A stretch of 39,712 nucleotides of DNA from RGIG7179 sp051893555 (GTDB lineage Bacteria; Bacillota; Clostridia; Peptostreptococcales; Anaerovoracaceae), in the NCBI GenBank assembly GCA_051893555.1, contig JBJFHL010000056.1:1-39712 (forward strand). The letters are read 5' to 3'. A program made the translations under genes and the position numbers. Below the pieces are notes generated by a model. It saw only the letters and a program-made list of their open reading frames with translations, was not told where the DNA came from and did not search any database. Shown here one piece after another: positions 1 through 8,839 of the stretch (the stretch's first letter is position 1; every line of letters begins with the position of its first letter).

Positions 1-86
1 AAAGAGGGCCGCCGCTCTAACGGTTATTTTCCGTTAATGCGACAGCCCCTTTTCAAAGAAATGATTTGATTGGTTTACTTTGTTTA

Positions 87-1388
87 CTACCGTTTCTTCC
101 GTTCCTTCTGCGGAATCAGGAAAATGAAGACAATGGCGCAGACAGCCATCAGCATCGGGTAGAACAGGTACGGGATGAGCGCATAGGTCGTAATGCCGGC
201 TGCCGCTGCCGCATACAAAAGCTGTGCACCGTACGGAATCAGTCCCTGTACCACAGAACCGAAAATGTCCAGGATCGATGCGGTTCTCCGCGGATCAATA
301 TCATACTCCTGGCTGATTTCCCGTGCGATCTGTCCGCTCATGACGATGGCGATGGTATTGTTGGCCGTAGCCAGATCCACGCCGGCAACCAGGGCCGCGA
401 TGGAGAGCTGTGCTCCCTTCTTGCTCTTTGTATTCTTATGAATGAAATTCAGCACGAAATCGATGCCACCGTACTCCTTCACCAGTGCACCGATGGCTGC
501 AACCGTAATGGAAATCACGGTGATGTCGTACATGGATGTCACACCGCTTCCGATGCTGCTGAACACGGTATCCGGCGTCATGGTACCGGTTGCAAGGCCG
601 GCAATGACGGAAGCCACAGTACCTGCGATGAGTACCACAAATACGTTGATGCCCGCAATGGCACCAACCAGTACCAGCAGATACGGCAGCACCTGCCAGA
701 TGTTATATTCTCCCAGTTCCACATTGGATGAACCGTGCATGGTCATAACAAAGTAGATGATTGCTGTAACAATGGCTGCAGGCAGTACGATCTTGAAGTT
801 CATCTTGAACTTGTCGCTCATCTCACAGCCCTGTGTCCGAACCGCTGCGATGGTGGTATCGGAAATCATGGACAGGTTATCTCCGAACATGGCGCCGGAA
901 ACCACGGCTGCCAGGCAGAGAGGCATGGCGAAATCCGTCGCTTCGCTGATGCCCACCGCGATCGGCCCCAGTGCCACAATCGTTCCCACGGAAGTACCCA
1001 TGGAAATGGAGATGAAGCAGCCGATGAGGAACAGACCTACCACCGCAAACTGGCTTGGGATCAGAGAAAGACCCAGGTATACCGTGCTGTCTGCACCGCC
1101 TGCTGCAGTCACCGCGCCACTGAAAGCACCGGCTGCCAGGAAGATCAGGCACATGGTTACCACGTTTTCATCGCCGATTCCTCTGGCGCAAACCTTCAGC
1201 TTGTCGTGAAATTTTAAGGATGGATTTTGAAAAAAAGCCACCGCCAATGCAATGAGAAATGCCACGATGGTCGGCATGGCATAAAAATCCTTTGTAATGA
1301 TGCCGCTTCCGATGAACAGCACCAGAAACAGACCGATCGGCAAAAGCGCTGCCGCTCTGCCCTTGTTTGCTTGTTTGTTTTCACCCAT
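87..1388 (-). CDS. nhaC: NhaC-family Na+/H+ antiporter (or related cation/organic acid antiporter)
   Basis: Predicted polytopic inner-membrane protein of 433 residues with roughly a dozen hydrophobic segments and charged termini. The stretch GDNLSMISDTT (residues 169-179) and the SGAMFG just before it are the hallmark of the NhaC/YqkI antiporter family, which exchanges Na+ (or in some members malate and lactate) for protons. The start is fixed by AAAAGGAG eight bases upstream. It is the last gene of a leftward unit behind the threonine ammonia-lyase (46 bp gap), so a role in exporting Na+ or an organic acid linked to amino acid catabolism is plausible. That link is inference from position only. 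Substrate cannot be read from sequence; malate:Na+/lactate antiport (MleN-like) is the main alternative. Confidence 0.85.
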   Translation of the reverse strand: MGENKQANKGRAAALLPIGLFLVLFIGSGIITKDFYAMPTIVAFLIALAVAFFQNPSLKFHDKLKVCARGIGDENVVTMCLIFLAAGAFSGAVTAAGGADSTVYLGLSLIPSQFAVVGLFLIGCFISISMGTSVGTIVALGPIAVGISEATDFAMPLCLAAVVSGAMFGDNLSMISDTTIAAVRTQGCEMSDKFKMNFKIVLPAAIVTAIIYFVMTMHGSSNVELGEYNIWQVLPYLLVLVGAIAGINVFVVLIAGTVASVIAGLATGTMTPDTVFSSIGSGVTSMYDITVISITVAAIGALVKEYGGIDFVLNFIHKNTKSKKGAQLSIAALVAGVDLATANNTIAIVMSGQIAREISQEYDIDPRRTASILDIFGSVVQGLIPYGAQLLYAAAAAGITTYALIPYLFYPMLMAVCAIVFIFLIPQKERKKR

Positions 1389-1434
1389 AACATAAACTCC
1401 TTTTCTTTTGATTAGATTCCTTCGATCAGAACCT

Positions 1435-2658
1435 TTATATCAGAACGCTGATCAGCTTCGGCTTATAGCCCTCCTGCTTCAGTGCGTTTACGATCTTTTC
1501 CTTATGCTCCGTACCGAAAGCCTCGATGGTAATCTTCAGTTCCACCGCCGCCGTCCGGTTGGTGCTGACAAACTGATTATGCTCCAGCTTGATCACGTTG
1601 CCCTGCTGCGCCGCGATGACGCTGGCGACCCGTACCAGTTCACCCGGCTTATCCGGAAGCAGCACAGAAACAGTGAAGATCCGGTCGCGCATAATCAGAC
1701 CCATCTGTACCACGGAGGACATGGTAATGATATCCATGTTGCCGCCGCTCAGTACGGAAACGATCTTCTTCTCGCTGACATCCAGGTGCTTCAGTGCTGC
1801 CACGGTCAGCAATCCGGAGTTTTCCACCACCATCTTGTGATTTTCCACCATATCCAGGAAGGCCACCACCAGCTCGTCGTCTTCCACGGTGATCACATCG
1901 TCCAGACCCGCCTGCAGATATGGAAAAATCTTTTCTCCCGGCCGTTTCACTGCCGTTCCGTCGGCAATGGTATTCACATAGTTCAGGCTCACCACCTTGC
2001 CTTCCTTTAGGGAAGTCTGCAGACAGTTTGCGCCTGCCGGCTCCACGCCGATCACCTTAATCTTCGGATTCAGCAGCTTGGCCAGGGTGGAAACGCCGGT
2101 AGCCAGACCTCCCCCGCCAACCGGTACCAGAATGTAGTCCACCAGCGGCAGTTCCTTGAAGATTTCCATGGCGATGGTTCCCTGTCCGGTGGCAACTGCA
2201 GGATCATCGAACGGATGAATGAAGGTATAGCCATGCTCTTCCGCCAGCTTCGCTGCATGGGCTGCTGCTTCATCGTACACATCTCCGTACAATACCACTT
2301 CCGCACCGTAGCTCTTGGTCCGGTTCACCTTCATCAGCGGTGTGGTGGTCGGCATGACGATGACCGCCTTGCAGCCGTAGGCCTGCGCTGCATATGCCAC
2401 ACCCTGGGCATGGTTTCCTGCGGAAGCAGTGATCAGTCCCTTCTCCCGCTCCTCTTCCGTCAGTGTACTGATTTTATAATAAGCCCCCCGCAGTTTGTAG
2501 GCGCCGGTCAGCTGCATGTTCTCCGGCTTCAGATAGACCTTGTTTCCTCTGCCGGTCTGTTCGCTGAGAAATTTGCTGTATACCAGATTGGTGGGAGATG
2601 TGACCTTCTGCACGATCTCCGCTGCTTCTTCAAATGCTTTCAATGTGAGCATTTCCAT
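1435..2658 (-). CDS. ilvA: Threonine ammonia-lyase, single C-terminal ACT domain form
   Basis: PLP enzyme converting threonine to 2-oxobutyrate and ammonia, the entry step to isoleucine or to threonine fermentation. The Schiff-base lysine lies in GAYKLRGAYYK (K55). A glycine-rich phosphate-binding loop, PVGGGGLATG, is in mid-protein. The last ~80 residues form one ACT domain (beginning near FTVSVLLPDKPGELVRV). At 407 residues it matches the medium form with one ACT-type C-terminus, not the ~510-residue biosynthetic IlvA with two regulatory subdomains, so regulation probably differs from E. coli IlvA. The start is chosen by GGGGAGGAG 11 bases upstream. It lies between a hotdog thioesterase and nhaC and apart from the ilvBHCD group, so it may serve catabolism as well as isoleucine synthesis. 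Confidence 0.93.
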   Translation of the reverse strand: MEMLTLKAFEEAAEIVQKVTSPTNLVYSKFLSEQTGRGNKVYLKPENMQLTGAYKLRGAYYKISTLTEEEREKGLITASAGNHAQGVAYAAQAYGCKAVIVMPTTTPLMKVNRTKSYGAEVVLYGDVYDEAAAHAAKLAEEHGYTFIHPFDDPAVATGQGTIAMEIFKELPLVDYILVPVGGGGLATGVSTLAKLLNPKIKVIGVEPAGANCLQTSLKEGKVVSLNYVNTIADGTAVKRPGEKIFPYLQAGLDDVITVEDDELVVAFLDMVENHKMVVENSGLLTVAALKHLDVSEKKIVSVLSGGNMDIITMSSVVQMGLIMRDRIFTVSVLLPDKPGELVRVASVIAAQQGNVIKLEHNQFVSTNRTAAVELKITIEAFGTEHKEKIVNALKQEGYKPKLISVLI

Positions 2659-2691
2659 TTCTGTTTTGTCTCCTCCCCTGTTTCTCTGTTG

Positions 2692-3129
2692 TTATTTTTT
2701 CTGTCCCACGGAAAACCCGTTGATGGACGCCTTGGCAACTTTTGTCCCCAGCTCGTCCCGGATATCGATATCATACAGACTTGCCGTTCTGCCGTCCTTT
2801 ATGCTGCTTGCCACTGCAATGAGCTTCTTTCCTTTGGCCGGGCTCAGGAACGTGATATCCGCATGTAGTGCCACCGTATTCGGCTGCTCCTTTCCGCAGT
2901 TCACCGCCACTGCTCCCGCAAAATCCGCCAGCGTGAAAATCGCTCCGCCCATCACTGCCCCTCTGGCGTTGAGATGGTGTGCTTTGATTTCCATGGTGCA
3001 CCGGGAGTATCCCGGTCTTGCATCTTCTATCACGATGCCTGCCGCCTCAGTGGCAAACCGGTCATTTTGAAAAATGTCTCGGATTCGTTCCAGCGGAGTC
3101 TGCCCGCCGTTCTTCTCTGTTTCTGCCAT
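2692..3129 (-). CDS. PaaI-like hotdog-fold acyl-CoA thioesterase
   Basis: 145-residue protein of the PaaI/YbgC-like hotdog superfamily, expected to hydrolyse acyl-CoA thioesters in the cytoplasm as a homotetramer. The diagnostic stretch is LNARGAVMGGAIFTLADFA, where family members have N-x-x-G-x-x-H/M-GG followed by a catalytic acidic residue in the central helix. An upstream in-frame ATG would add 13 residues (to 3168), but GAAGG before the MAETEK start and the promoter position both favour 3129. It is first in a leftward group with the threonine ammonia-lyase (33 bp gap) and nhaC. The acyl-CoA substrate is unknown; a product of 2-oxobutyrate oxidation such as propionyl-CoA is only a guess from the neighbours. 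Confidence 0.8.
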   Translation of the reverse strand: MAETEKNGGQTPLERIRDIFQNDRFATEAAGIVIEDARPGYSRCTMEIKAHHLNARGAVMGGAIFTLADFAGAVAVNCGKEQPNTVALHADITFLSPAKGKKLIAVASSIKDGRTASLYDIDIRDELGTKVAKASINGFSVGQKK

Positions 3130-3197
3130 ATCGTTTCTGCCTTCTTTCTTTTGCCTCCATGCGAACATCGGACTTTTCGCAAAATTCTGTCTTATTC

Positions 3198-3226
3198 ATC
3201 ATATCCTACTTACTGCAAAGTGTCAA
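3198..3226 (-). promoter_or_regulatory. Sigma-A promoter for thioesterase-ilvA-nhaC
   Basis: Leftward TTGACA (complement of 3221-3226), a 17-bp spacer and TATGAT (complement of 3198-3203), about 70 bp before the thioesterase start. The near-consensus match supports separate transcription of this trio from ilvBHCD. Confidence 0.75.
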
Positions 3227-3286
3227 TGCAAATCGCTCTCAGGCCGCCTCACAGCTCCCGCATCACCACCTTGCGGCTCCCGCTAA

Positions 3287-3548
3287 GTTTCCGCACGCGG
3301 AAAAGGACGCCAATCCACTTAAAAAAGAGGCGTTGGCGTCCCGTTTCCGCCTTTCGTTGTACAATTTCGTTGATTTTCGTTAGTTTTAATGCAATTTTTT
3401 TCATGTTTCAGCACGAAAACGCCCTTGCTATTTACTTTTTATAGAAATTTGCATATTTATTTCCACAGTTTACGAAGGTAAAATGCTTCTTCGGGACGCC
3501 AATCGTCAAAAAAATGTTTATTTGGCGTCCTTTTTTGCTTGCTGAAAC
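3287..3548. repeat. Paired-hairpin intergenic element, copy A
   Basis: 262-bp non-coding element in the gap between ilvD and the thioesterase. It contains two hairpins with identical 9-bp arms, GGACGCCAA and TTGGCGTCC, at 3305-3313/3333-3341 and 3494-3502/3522-3530. Each loop is exactly 19 nt and the loops differ in sequence. The outer 27 bp at each end are inverted copies of each other (3287-3313 against 3522-3548, 23 of 27 matching by eye). The interior is AT-rich with no open reading frame I would defend. A T-tract follows the outer side of each hairpin, so it could terminate transcription in both directions. A second copy is at 32666-32937. I see no clear target-site duplication and no transposase. 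Confidence 0.8.
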
Positions 3549-3659
3549 ATTTTTCCGTCTGCGCCGCATAGCCAAGCATGGCCTGCATTGGCCATGGGCG
3601 CACATGAAAACAGCCGCCAAAGTATTTCGCTTCACACTTCAGCGGCTGTAGGTTTTCGT

Positions 3660-5330
3660 CTAGTCTTCCTTCATCACTGCACCCTTGCAGCTCGGGCCGA
3701 CCAGCTTCGCATATCTGTAAAGCCAGCCGGACTTCACGTTCGGCTCACGCGGAACATAAGCGGCACGCCGTGCTGCCAGTTCTTCGTCACTGACCAGCAC
3801 GTTAATCCTGGAAGCAGGAATGTCGATCTCGATCGGATCGCCTTCCTGAATCAGTCCGATGTTTCCGCCGCTGGCTGCTTCCGGGCAGACATGGCCGATG
3901 GACGCACCGCGGGAAGCACCGGAGAAACGACCGTCTGTGATCAGGGCAACGGTCTTATCCAGCTTCATACCGGCCAGTGCACTGGTCGGGTTCAGCATTT
4001 CGCGCATGCCCGGACCGCCCACCGGTCCTTCATAACGGATGACCACTACATCGCCGTCTACGATCTTTCCATCATAGATGGCCGCGATGGCATCTTCCTC
4101 ACAGTCAAAGACGCGGGCAGGACCGGTATGCTGCAGCATTTCCGGTGCTACGGCACTTCTCTTGACCACGCAGCCTTCCTGGGCGATGTTGCCCCACAGA
4201 ATGGCGATGCCGCCGGTCTGGCTGTAAGGTGCGTCCACACCCTTAATGGAGTTGTTATCCTTGATGTATTTGCCTTCGATATTCTCGCCTACCGTCTTGC
4301 CGTTGGCTGTGATCAGGGAAGTATCGATCAGGCCGATTTTGTTCAGTTCTGCCATAACTGCACCCACGCCGCCTGCACGATTCAGGTCATGCATGTGGGT
4401 CTCGCCTGCCGGAGCCAGATGGCACAGGTTCGGCGTCTTGGCACTCATTTCATTGAAAATATTCATGTCCAGCGGAATGCCGGCTTCATTGGCAATGGCC
4501 AGCAGATGGAGCACGCTGTTGGAAGAGCAGCCCAGAGCCATATCGCAGGCCAGGGCGTTGCGAATGGATTTTTCATTGATGATGTCACGGGCCTTGATGT
4601 CCTTTTCCACCAGGTTCATGATGGCCATGCCGGCATGTTTCGCCAGCTGAATTCTGCCGCTTTCCACCGCAGGAATGGTACCGTTTCCAGGCAAGCCGAT
4701 CCCGATGGCTTCGCAGAGGCAGTTCATGCTGTTTGCCGTATACATGCCGGAGCAGGAACCGCAGCCGGGACAGGTGTGAAGTTCATATTCCTCCAGGCCG
4801 GCATCGTCGATAATACCGGCTTTATGGGCACCTACGGCTTCAAACATTTTGGACAGAGATGTTTCCACGCCGCCCACCAGACCGCTCATCATCGGGCCGC
4901 CGGATACAACCACTGCAGGAATGTTCAGACGAACCGCAGCCATCACCATGCCCGGTACGATCTTGTCACAGTTCGGTACCAGCACCAGACCGTCAAACTG
5001 ATGGGCCTGGGCCATGGTCTCCACGCTGTCGGCGATCAGTTCCCGGCTCGCCAGGCTGTACTTCATTCCGATATGTCCCATGGCGATACCATCGCACACA
5101 CCGATGGCAGGAACCATGATCGGCGTTCCCCCTGCCATTCTCACACCGGCCTTTACGGCTTCGGTGATCTTATCCAGATGCATGTGGCCAGGCACGATCT
5201 CACTGTGGGCGGAAACCACGCCGATCAGCGGGCGCTCCAGCTCTTCCTTCGTGTAGCCCATGGCATAAAATAAGCTTCTCATCGGCGCCTTTTCAGGGCC
5301 TTTTGTTACGTTGTCACTTCTTCTTGACAT
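3660..5330 (-). CDS. ilvD: Dihydroxy-acid dehydratase
   Basis: Fe-S enzyme that dehydrates 2,3-dihydroxy-isovalerate and 2,3-dihydroxy-3-methylvalerate to the 2-oxo acids of valine and isoleucine. At 556 residues it has the usual length. Cluster and metal ligands are visible in LVPNCDKIVPGM and CPGCGSCSGMYTANSMNCL, and the C-terminal domain has the family stretch ALITDGRFSGASRGASIGHV. AAAGGAAAG precedes the ATG. It is the last of the leftward ilvB-ilvH-ilvC-ilvD set, separated from ilvC by ~120 bp with only a weak imperfect hairpin (about 5375-5400). Whether that gap holds a partial terminator or a second promoter is not clear. Confidence 0.97.
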   Translation of the reverse strand: MSRRSDNVTKGPEKAPMRSLFYAMGYTKEELERPLIGVVSAHSEIVPGHMHLDKITEAVKAGVRMAGGTPIMVPAIGVCDGIAMGHIGMKYSLASRELIADSVETMAQAHQFDGLVLVPNCDKIVPGMVMAAVRLNIPAVVVSGGPMMSGLVGGVETSLSKMFEAVGAHKAGIIDDAGLEEYELHTCPGCGSCSGMYTANSMNCLCEAIGIGLPGNGTIPAVESGRIQLAKHAGMAIMNLVEKDIKARDIINEKSIRNALACDMALGCSSNSVLHLLAIANEAGIPLDMNIFNEMSAKTPNLCHLAPAGETHMHDLNRAGGVGAVMAELNKIGLIDTSLITANGKTVGENIEGKYIKDNNSIKGVDAPYSQTGGIAILWGNIAQEGCVVKRSAVAPEMLQHTGPARVFDCEEDAIAAIYDGKIVDGDVVVIRYEGPVGGPGMREMLNPTSALAGMKLDKTVALITDGRFSGASRGASIGHVCPEAASGGNIGLIQEGDPIEIDIPASRINVLVSDEELAARRAAYVPREPNVKSGWLYRYAKLVGPSCKGAVMKED

Positions 5331-5452
5331 GTTCTTTCCTTTCTATATTCCGGGCTAGGTCATAAAAAGCGAAAGCCGGGCCGGAAAACCCAGCCTGGCA
5401 GACACAAAAATATGCATTTTTCGGATTTTGTCGAATCGTGTCGAGCTGCAAA

Positions 5453-6448
5453 CTATTTCTTCAGCCAGCTCATCATGGCTCTCAGCTCAGCACCAACCTT
5501 GCACAGCAGGTGGGAAGCTTCCATCTTTCTGGTAGCCAGGAACTTCGCCTTGCCGCCTGCGTTGAATTCCTGAATGAATTCGCTTGCGAAAGTACCATCC
5601 TGGATTTCTCTCAGAACCTGCTTCATTTCCTTTCTGGTCTCTTCGGTGATCAGTCTTCTGCCGGTTCTGTAGTCGCCGTATTCTGCAGTGTTGGAGATGG
5701 AGTAACGCATCTTGTCGAAACCGCCTTCGTTGATCAGGTCAACGATCAGCTTCATTTCATGGATACATTCGAAGTAAGCCATTTCCGGTTCATAACCAGC
5801 TTCTACCAGCGTATCGAAACCAGCCTTCATCAGCTCGGTTACGCCGCCGCACAGAACTGCCTGTTCACCAAACAGGTCGGTTTCGGTTTCTTCCTTGAAG
5901 GTAGTTTCCAGAATACCTGCTCTGCCTGCGCCGATGCCGCTTGCATATGCCAGTGCGTATTCCTTTGCCTTGCCGGAAGCATCCTGATAAACCGCGATCA
6001 GAGAAGGAACACCCTTACCTTCCACATACTGAGATCTTACTGTGTGGCCAGGGCCCTTCGGGGCGATCATGATAACGTCCAGATCCTTGGAAGGAATGAT
6101 CTGATTGAAGTGGATATTGAAGCCGTGAGCGAATGCCAGAACATTGCCCGGTTTCATGTGCTTTTCGATCTGTTCTTTATAAATCTTAGCCTGCAGTTCG
6201 TCCGGAGTCAGGATCATTACGATATCGCCTGCTTCTGCAGCTTCTTCGATACCCATCACCTTCAGACCGGCATCCAGCGCCTTCTTTTCATGGGCGGAAC
6301 CTGGTCTCAGACCAACCACTACGTTTACACCGCTTTCGTTCAGGTTCATGGCATGTGCATGGCCTTGGGAACCGAAACCGATGATGGCTACTGTTTTGCC
6401 GTCTAAAACACCTAAATTGCAATCCTGATCATAATACTTCTTAATCAT
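5453..6448 (-). CDS. ilvC: Ketol-acid reductoisomerase, class I
   Basis: Converts 2-acetolactate and 2-aceto-2-hydroxybutyrate to the dihydroxy acids using NAD(P)H and Mg2+. The Rossmann motif GFGSQGHAHAMNL begins at residue 24. The cofactor loop after strand 2 reads LRPGSAHEKKA (47-57). The C-terminal knotted domain carries the metal-binding acidic residues in GEQAVLCGG and ELKLIVDL-like stretches. The length of 331 residues is that of class I enzymes. An AAAGGAG-like site precedes the ATG. The cofactor loop has His and Glu at positions 53-54 where many NADPH-using enzymes have Ser and Trp; this could shift cofactor preference and is listed as a finding. Confidence 0.97.
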   Translation of the reverse strand: MIKKYYDQDCNLGVLDGKTVAIIGFGSQGHAHAMNLNESGVNVVVGLRPGSAHEKKALDAGLKVMGIEEAAEAGDIVMILTPDELQAKIYKEQIEKHMKPGNVLAFAHGFNIHFNQIIPSKDLDVIMIAPKGPGHTVRSQYVEGKGVPSLIAVYQDASGKAKEYALAYASGIGAGRAGILETTFKEETETDLFGEQAVLCGGVTELMKAGFDTLVEAGYEPEMAYFECIHEMKLIVDLINEGGFDKMRYSISNTAEYGDYRTGRRLITEETRKEMKQVLREIQDGTFASEFIQEFNAGGKAKFLATRKMEASHLLCKVGAELRAMMSWLKK

Positions 6449-6566
6449 TTTTTTACTATTCTCCTTTTTTTGTTGAAAAAAATATTTATTTTCATGTCTG
6501 GAGCGTATTTCTGCCCTGTTCTTCTTCGCAAAACTTACACTCCCGGCTTTTATAAACGTCTAAGGA

Positions 6567-7058
6567 CTATCTGTGGGTTTCGATTCCCGTGATGCCCGTT
6601 CTGCAAACTTCGGTAATATCATAAACTTCCATCACATCCAGGAAGCCGTCCAGCTTCTCCGGTGTACCGGTCAGTTCAATGATCATGCTGCCTCTTGACA
6701 GATCCACGATCTTGCCGCGATAGATGTCCACGATTTCCTTGATACCGGTTCTCTCTGCTTCCCCTGCATTTACCTTAATCAGCAGCAGTTCCCGGTACAG
6801 GCTGTTTTCACGGTTCAGCAGGAAGACATCCTTGACCACTTCCAGCTTTTCCGTCTGGGTGATAATCTGCTGCATGGACTGTTCGGTGGCGCTGAATACG
6901 ATCGTAATTCTGGACAGATTCGGATCGTTGGTAGCAGATACCGTCAGAGAATCAATGTTAAAGCCACGTCTGCCGAACATGCTTACGACTCTTGTCAGAA
7001 CGTTTGCCTGGTTTACCACCAGTACACTGACAATTTCTTTCTTTAATGGTTTATACAT
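6567..7058 (-). CDS. ilvH: Acetolactate synthase small (regulatory) subunit
   Basis: 163-residue regulatory partner of IlvB. The N-terminal ACT domain is clear (NQANVLTRVVSMFGRRGFNIDSL from residue 17), followed by a second ACT-like half. This subunit binds valine for feedback control and raises catalytic activity of the large subunit. Only 11 bases separate it from the end of ilvB, and AGGAGG lies just before the ATG, so the two are co-translated. Its length matches the standard IlvH/IlvN long form. Confidence 0.95.
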   Translation of the reverse strand: MYKPLKKEIVSVLVVNQANVLTRVVSMFGRRGFNIDSLTVSATNDPNLSRITIVFSATEQSMQQIITQTEKLEVVKDVFLLNRENSLYRELLLIKVNAGEAERTGIKEIVDIYRGKIVDLSRGSMIIELTGTPEKLDGFLDVMEVYDITEVCRTGITGIETHR

Positions 7059-7069
7059 CTGTTCTCCTC

Positions 7070-8737
7070 CTAATCAATAATGATATCTTCCACTGTCTTG
7101 CCGCCAGGGATCATCGGAAGAACCCGTTCTTCTCTGGAGATCATGCAGTCGATCCACACAGGGCCGTCTGCCTGCAGCGCCTTCTTCATGGCCTCATCGA
7201 ACTCCTCCGGTGTGGTTGCCCGGTATCCTTCTGCACCGAAAGCCTGTGCCAGCTTCACGAAGTCAGTCTTCCGCTCCGGTGTGGTATTGGAATACCGCTT
7301 GCCGTAGAAGATGGTCTGCCACTGGTATACCATGCCCAGCACCTGATTATCGAGGATGATGGTGATGATTGGCAGATGGTTGCTCACTGCCGTACATGCC
7401 TCATTGAGGTTCATATGGAACGAGCCGTCTCCGGTGAAGTGAATAACACGCTTGTCCGGATTTCCCAGCTGTGCACCGATGGCTGCGCCGTAGCCGAAGC
7501 CCATGGTGCCCAGACCGCCGCTGGTGATGAACCGCTTGGTATTCTGGTGCTTCACGTACTGAGCAGCCCAGATCTGATGCTGACCTACATCGGTAACGTA
7601 TATGGTGTCCTTGTCAGTCAGATCACAGGTATGGGTAATAATATCATATGGATGGAGGCTGGCGCCTTCTCCTTCATAATTGACAATTTTTTCGCTGTCT
7701 TTCCACTGCTGAATCTCTGTGTTCCACGCTTCATGCTTCGCCTCTTTCACGGATGGAAGCAGCATGTTGAGGAAGTCCTTCACATCGCAGACTGCACTGG
7801 CATCTACTGTAACATTCTTATTGATCTCGCTCTTGTCGATATCAACCTGCACTCTCTTGGCATTTTTCGCGAAGGCGGCAGGATTCAGTGCAACACGGTC
7901 ACTGAACCGGGCACCCAGTGCGATAACCAGATCTGCCTTGCTGACTGCGCGGTTTGCCGTATAGGTTCCATGCATGCCCAGCAGCCCCAGGCTGTGCGGA
8001 TTGTCGTAGCCCACCACGCCGGCAGCCATCAGTGTATATGTAGCAGGAATGTCCGCCTTTTCGATCAGCTTCAGCAGTTCCGCAGATGCTTCCGATGCAG
8101 CCACGCCGCCGCCGAAGTAAATCACCGGACGCTGTGCCTCATTGATCATTCCTGCAATCTTTTTCACTGTCTGTCCATCCGGCTGCGGGCTTTTGGTCAG
8201 CTCGTACGGTGCCTTGGAGGAATACTCGATGGCGTCTGCCGTTACATCCTTTGTGATATCCACCAGGACCGGGCCCTTTCTTCCGCTGTTGGCGATCCGG
8301 AACGCTTCCCGCAGGGAATATTCCAGGTCTTCTATGTGATTTACAAAAAAGTTGTGTTTGGTGATCGGCATGGTCACGCCGGTAATGCAGATTTCCTGGA
8401 ACGCATCTCGTCCGATCAGATTGTCTGGTACGTTGGCGGTAATGGCAACCATCGGAATGCTGTCCATAAATGCGGTTGCGATACCGGTAACCAGATTGGT
8501 AGCACCGGGGCCGCTGGTTGCGAAAACCACACCGGTCTTTCCGGTGGCTCTGGCATAGCCGTCTGCAGCATGGGCCGCGCCCTGCTCGTGGGCAGTCAGT
8601 ATATGATGGATCCTGTCACTGTATTTATACAGTTCATCAAAGATGTTCAGCGCGGTGCCGCCCGGATAACCGAAGACGGTATCTACACCATGGTCCAGCA
8701 GTACTTCTGCCACAATTTGTGATCCTGTCAGTTTCAT
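7070..8737 (-). CDS. ilvB: Acetolactate synthase large (catalytic) subunit
   Basis: ThDP-dependent enzyme condensing two pyruvates, or pyruvate and 2-oxobutyrate, the first committed step of valine, leucine and isoleucine synthesis. The catalytic glutamate is in AHEQGAAHAADGYAR (E51), and YPGGTALNIFDELY marks the N-terminus. The ThDP-Mg motif is GDGSFHMNLNEACTA followed by IILDNQVLGMVYQWQ. The frame stays open 96 bases further upstream, but the MKLTGSQIV start fits the family and has AAGGAAG ahead of it. At 555 residues it is full length. It heads the leftward ilvBHCD group, with a promoter at 8840-8867. Confidence 0.97.
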   Translation of the reverse strand: MKLTGSQIVAEVLLDHGVDTVFGYPGGTALNIFDELYKYSDRIHHILTAHEQGAAHAADGYARATGKTGVVFATSGPGATNLVTGIATAFMDSIPMVAITANVPDNLIGRDAFQEICITGVTMPITKHNFFVNHIEDLEYSLREAFRIANSGRKGPVLVDITKDVTADAIEYSSKAPYELTKSPQPDGQTVKKIAGMINEAQRPVIYFGGGVAASEASAELLKLIEKADIPATYTLMAAGVVGYDNPHSLGLLGMHGTYTANRAVSKADLVIALGARFSDRVALNPAAFAKNAKRVQVDIDKSEINKNVTVDASAVCDVKDFLNMLLPSVKEAKHEAWNTEIQQWKDSEKIVNYEGEGASLHPYDIITHTCDLTDKDTIYVTDVGQHQIWAAQYVKHQNTKRFITSGGLGTMGFGYGAAIGAQLGNPDKRVIHFTGDGSFHMNLNEACTAVSNHLPIITIILDNQVLGMVYQWQTIFYGKRYSNTTPERKTDFVKLAQAFGAEGYRATTPEEFDEAMKKALQADGPVWIDCMISREERVLPMIPGGKTVEDIIID

Positions 8738-8839
8738 TTCAGTTACATCTTCCTTTTCTACTTTTAAATTTTCATTTTCACTGTATTTTCGTGATGAGCG
8801 GGAGCAACGAATTCTCCCCACATTAATATCCATATCACC

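Noticed and set aside
11..45. Terminator after nhaC (TAACGG/CCGTTA hairpin)
   Set aside because: Six-base stem with no T-run on the leftward side; it is too weak and too close to the window edge.
2722..2735. Additional hairpin-element arm inside the thioesterase gene (GGACGCCTTGG)
   Set aside because: A single 7-base match within coding sequence, with no partner arm at 19 nt.
3305..3530. CRISPR-like repeat reading of the GGACGCCAA/TTGGCGTCC arms
   Set aside because: Only two hairpins per locus with unequal 150-160 bp interiors and no regular spacer array or cas genes.
3588..5273. Long open frame on the plus strand opposite ilvD
   Set aside because: It is antisense to a clear ilvD, its translation is His/Cys/Gly-rich and unnatural, and it resembles no family.
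5375..5400. Terminator between ilvC and ilvD
   Set aside because: The stem is short with a G-U pair and no proper T-run follows, so I do not call a terminator.
8764..8778. CodY-like box (AATTTTCATTTTCAC)
   Set aside because: Only one half resembles the CodY motif; the dyad is not completed, so it could be chance in T-rich sequence.
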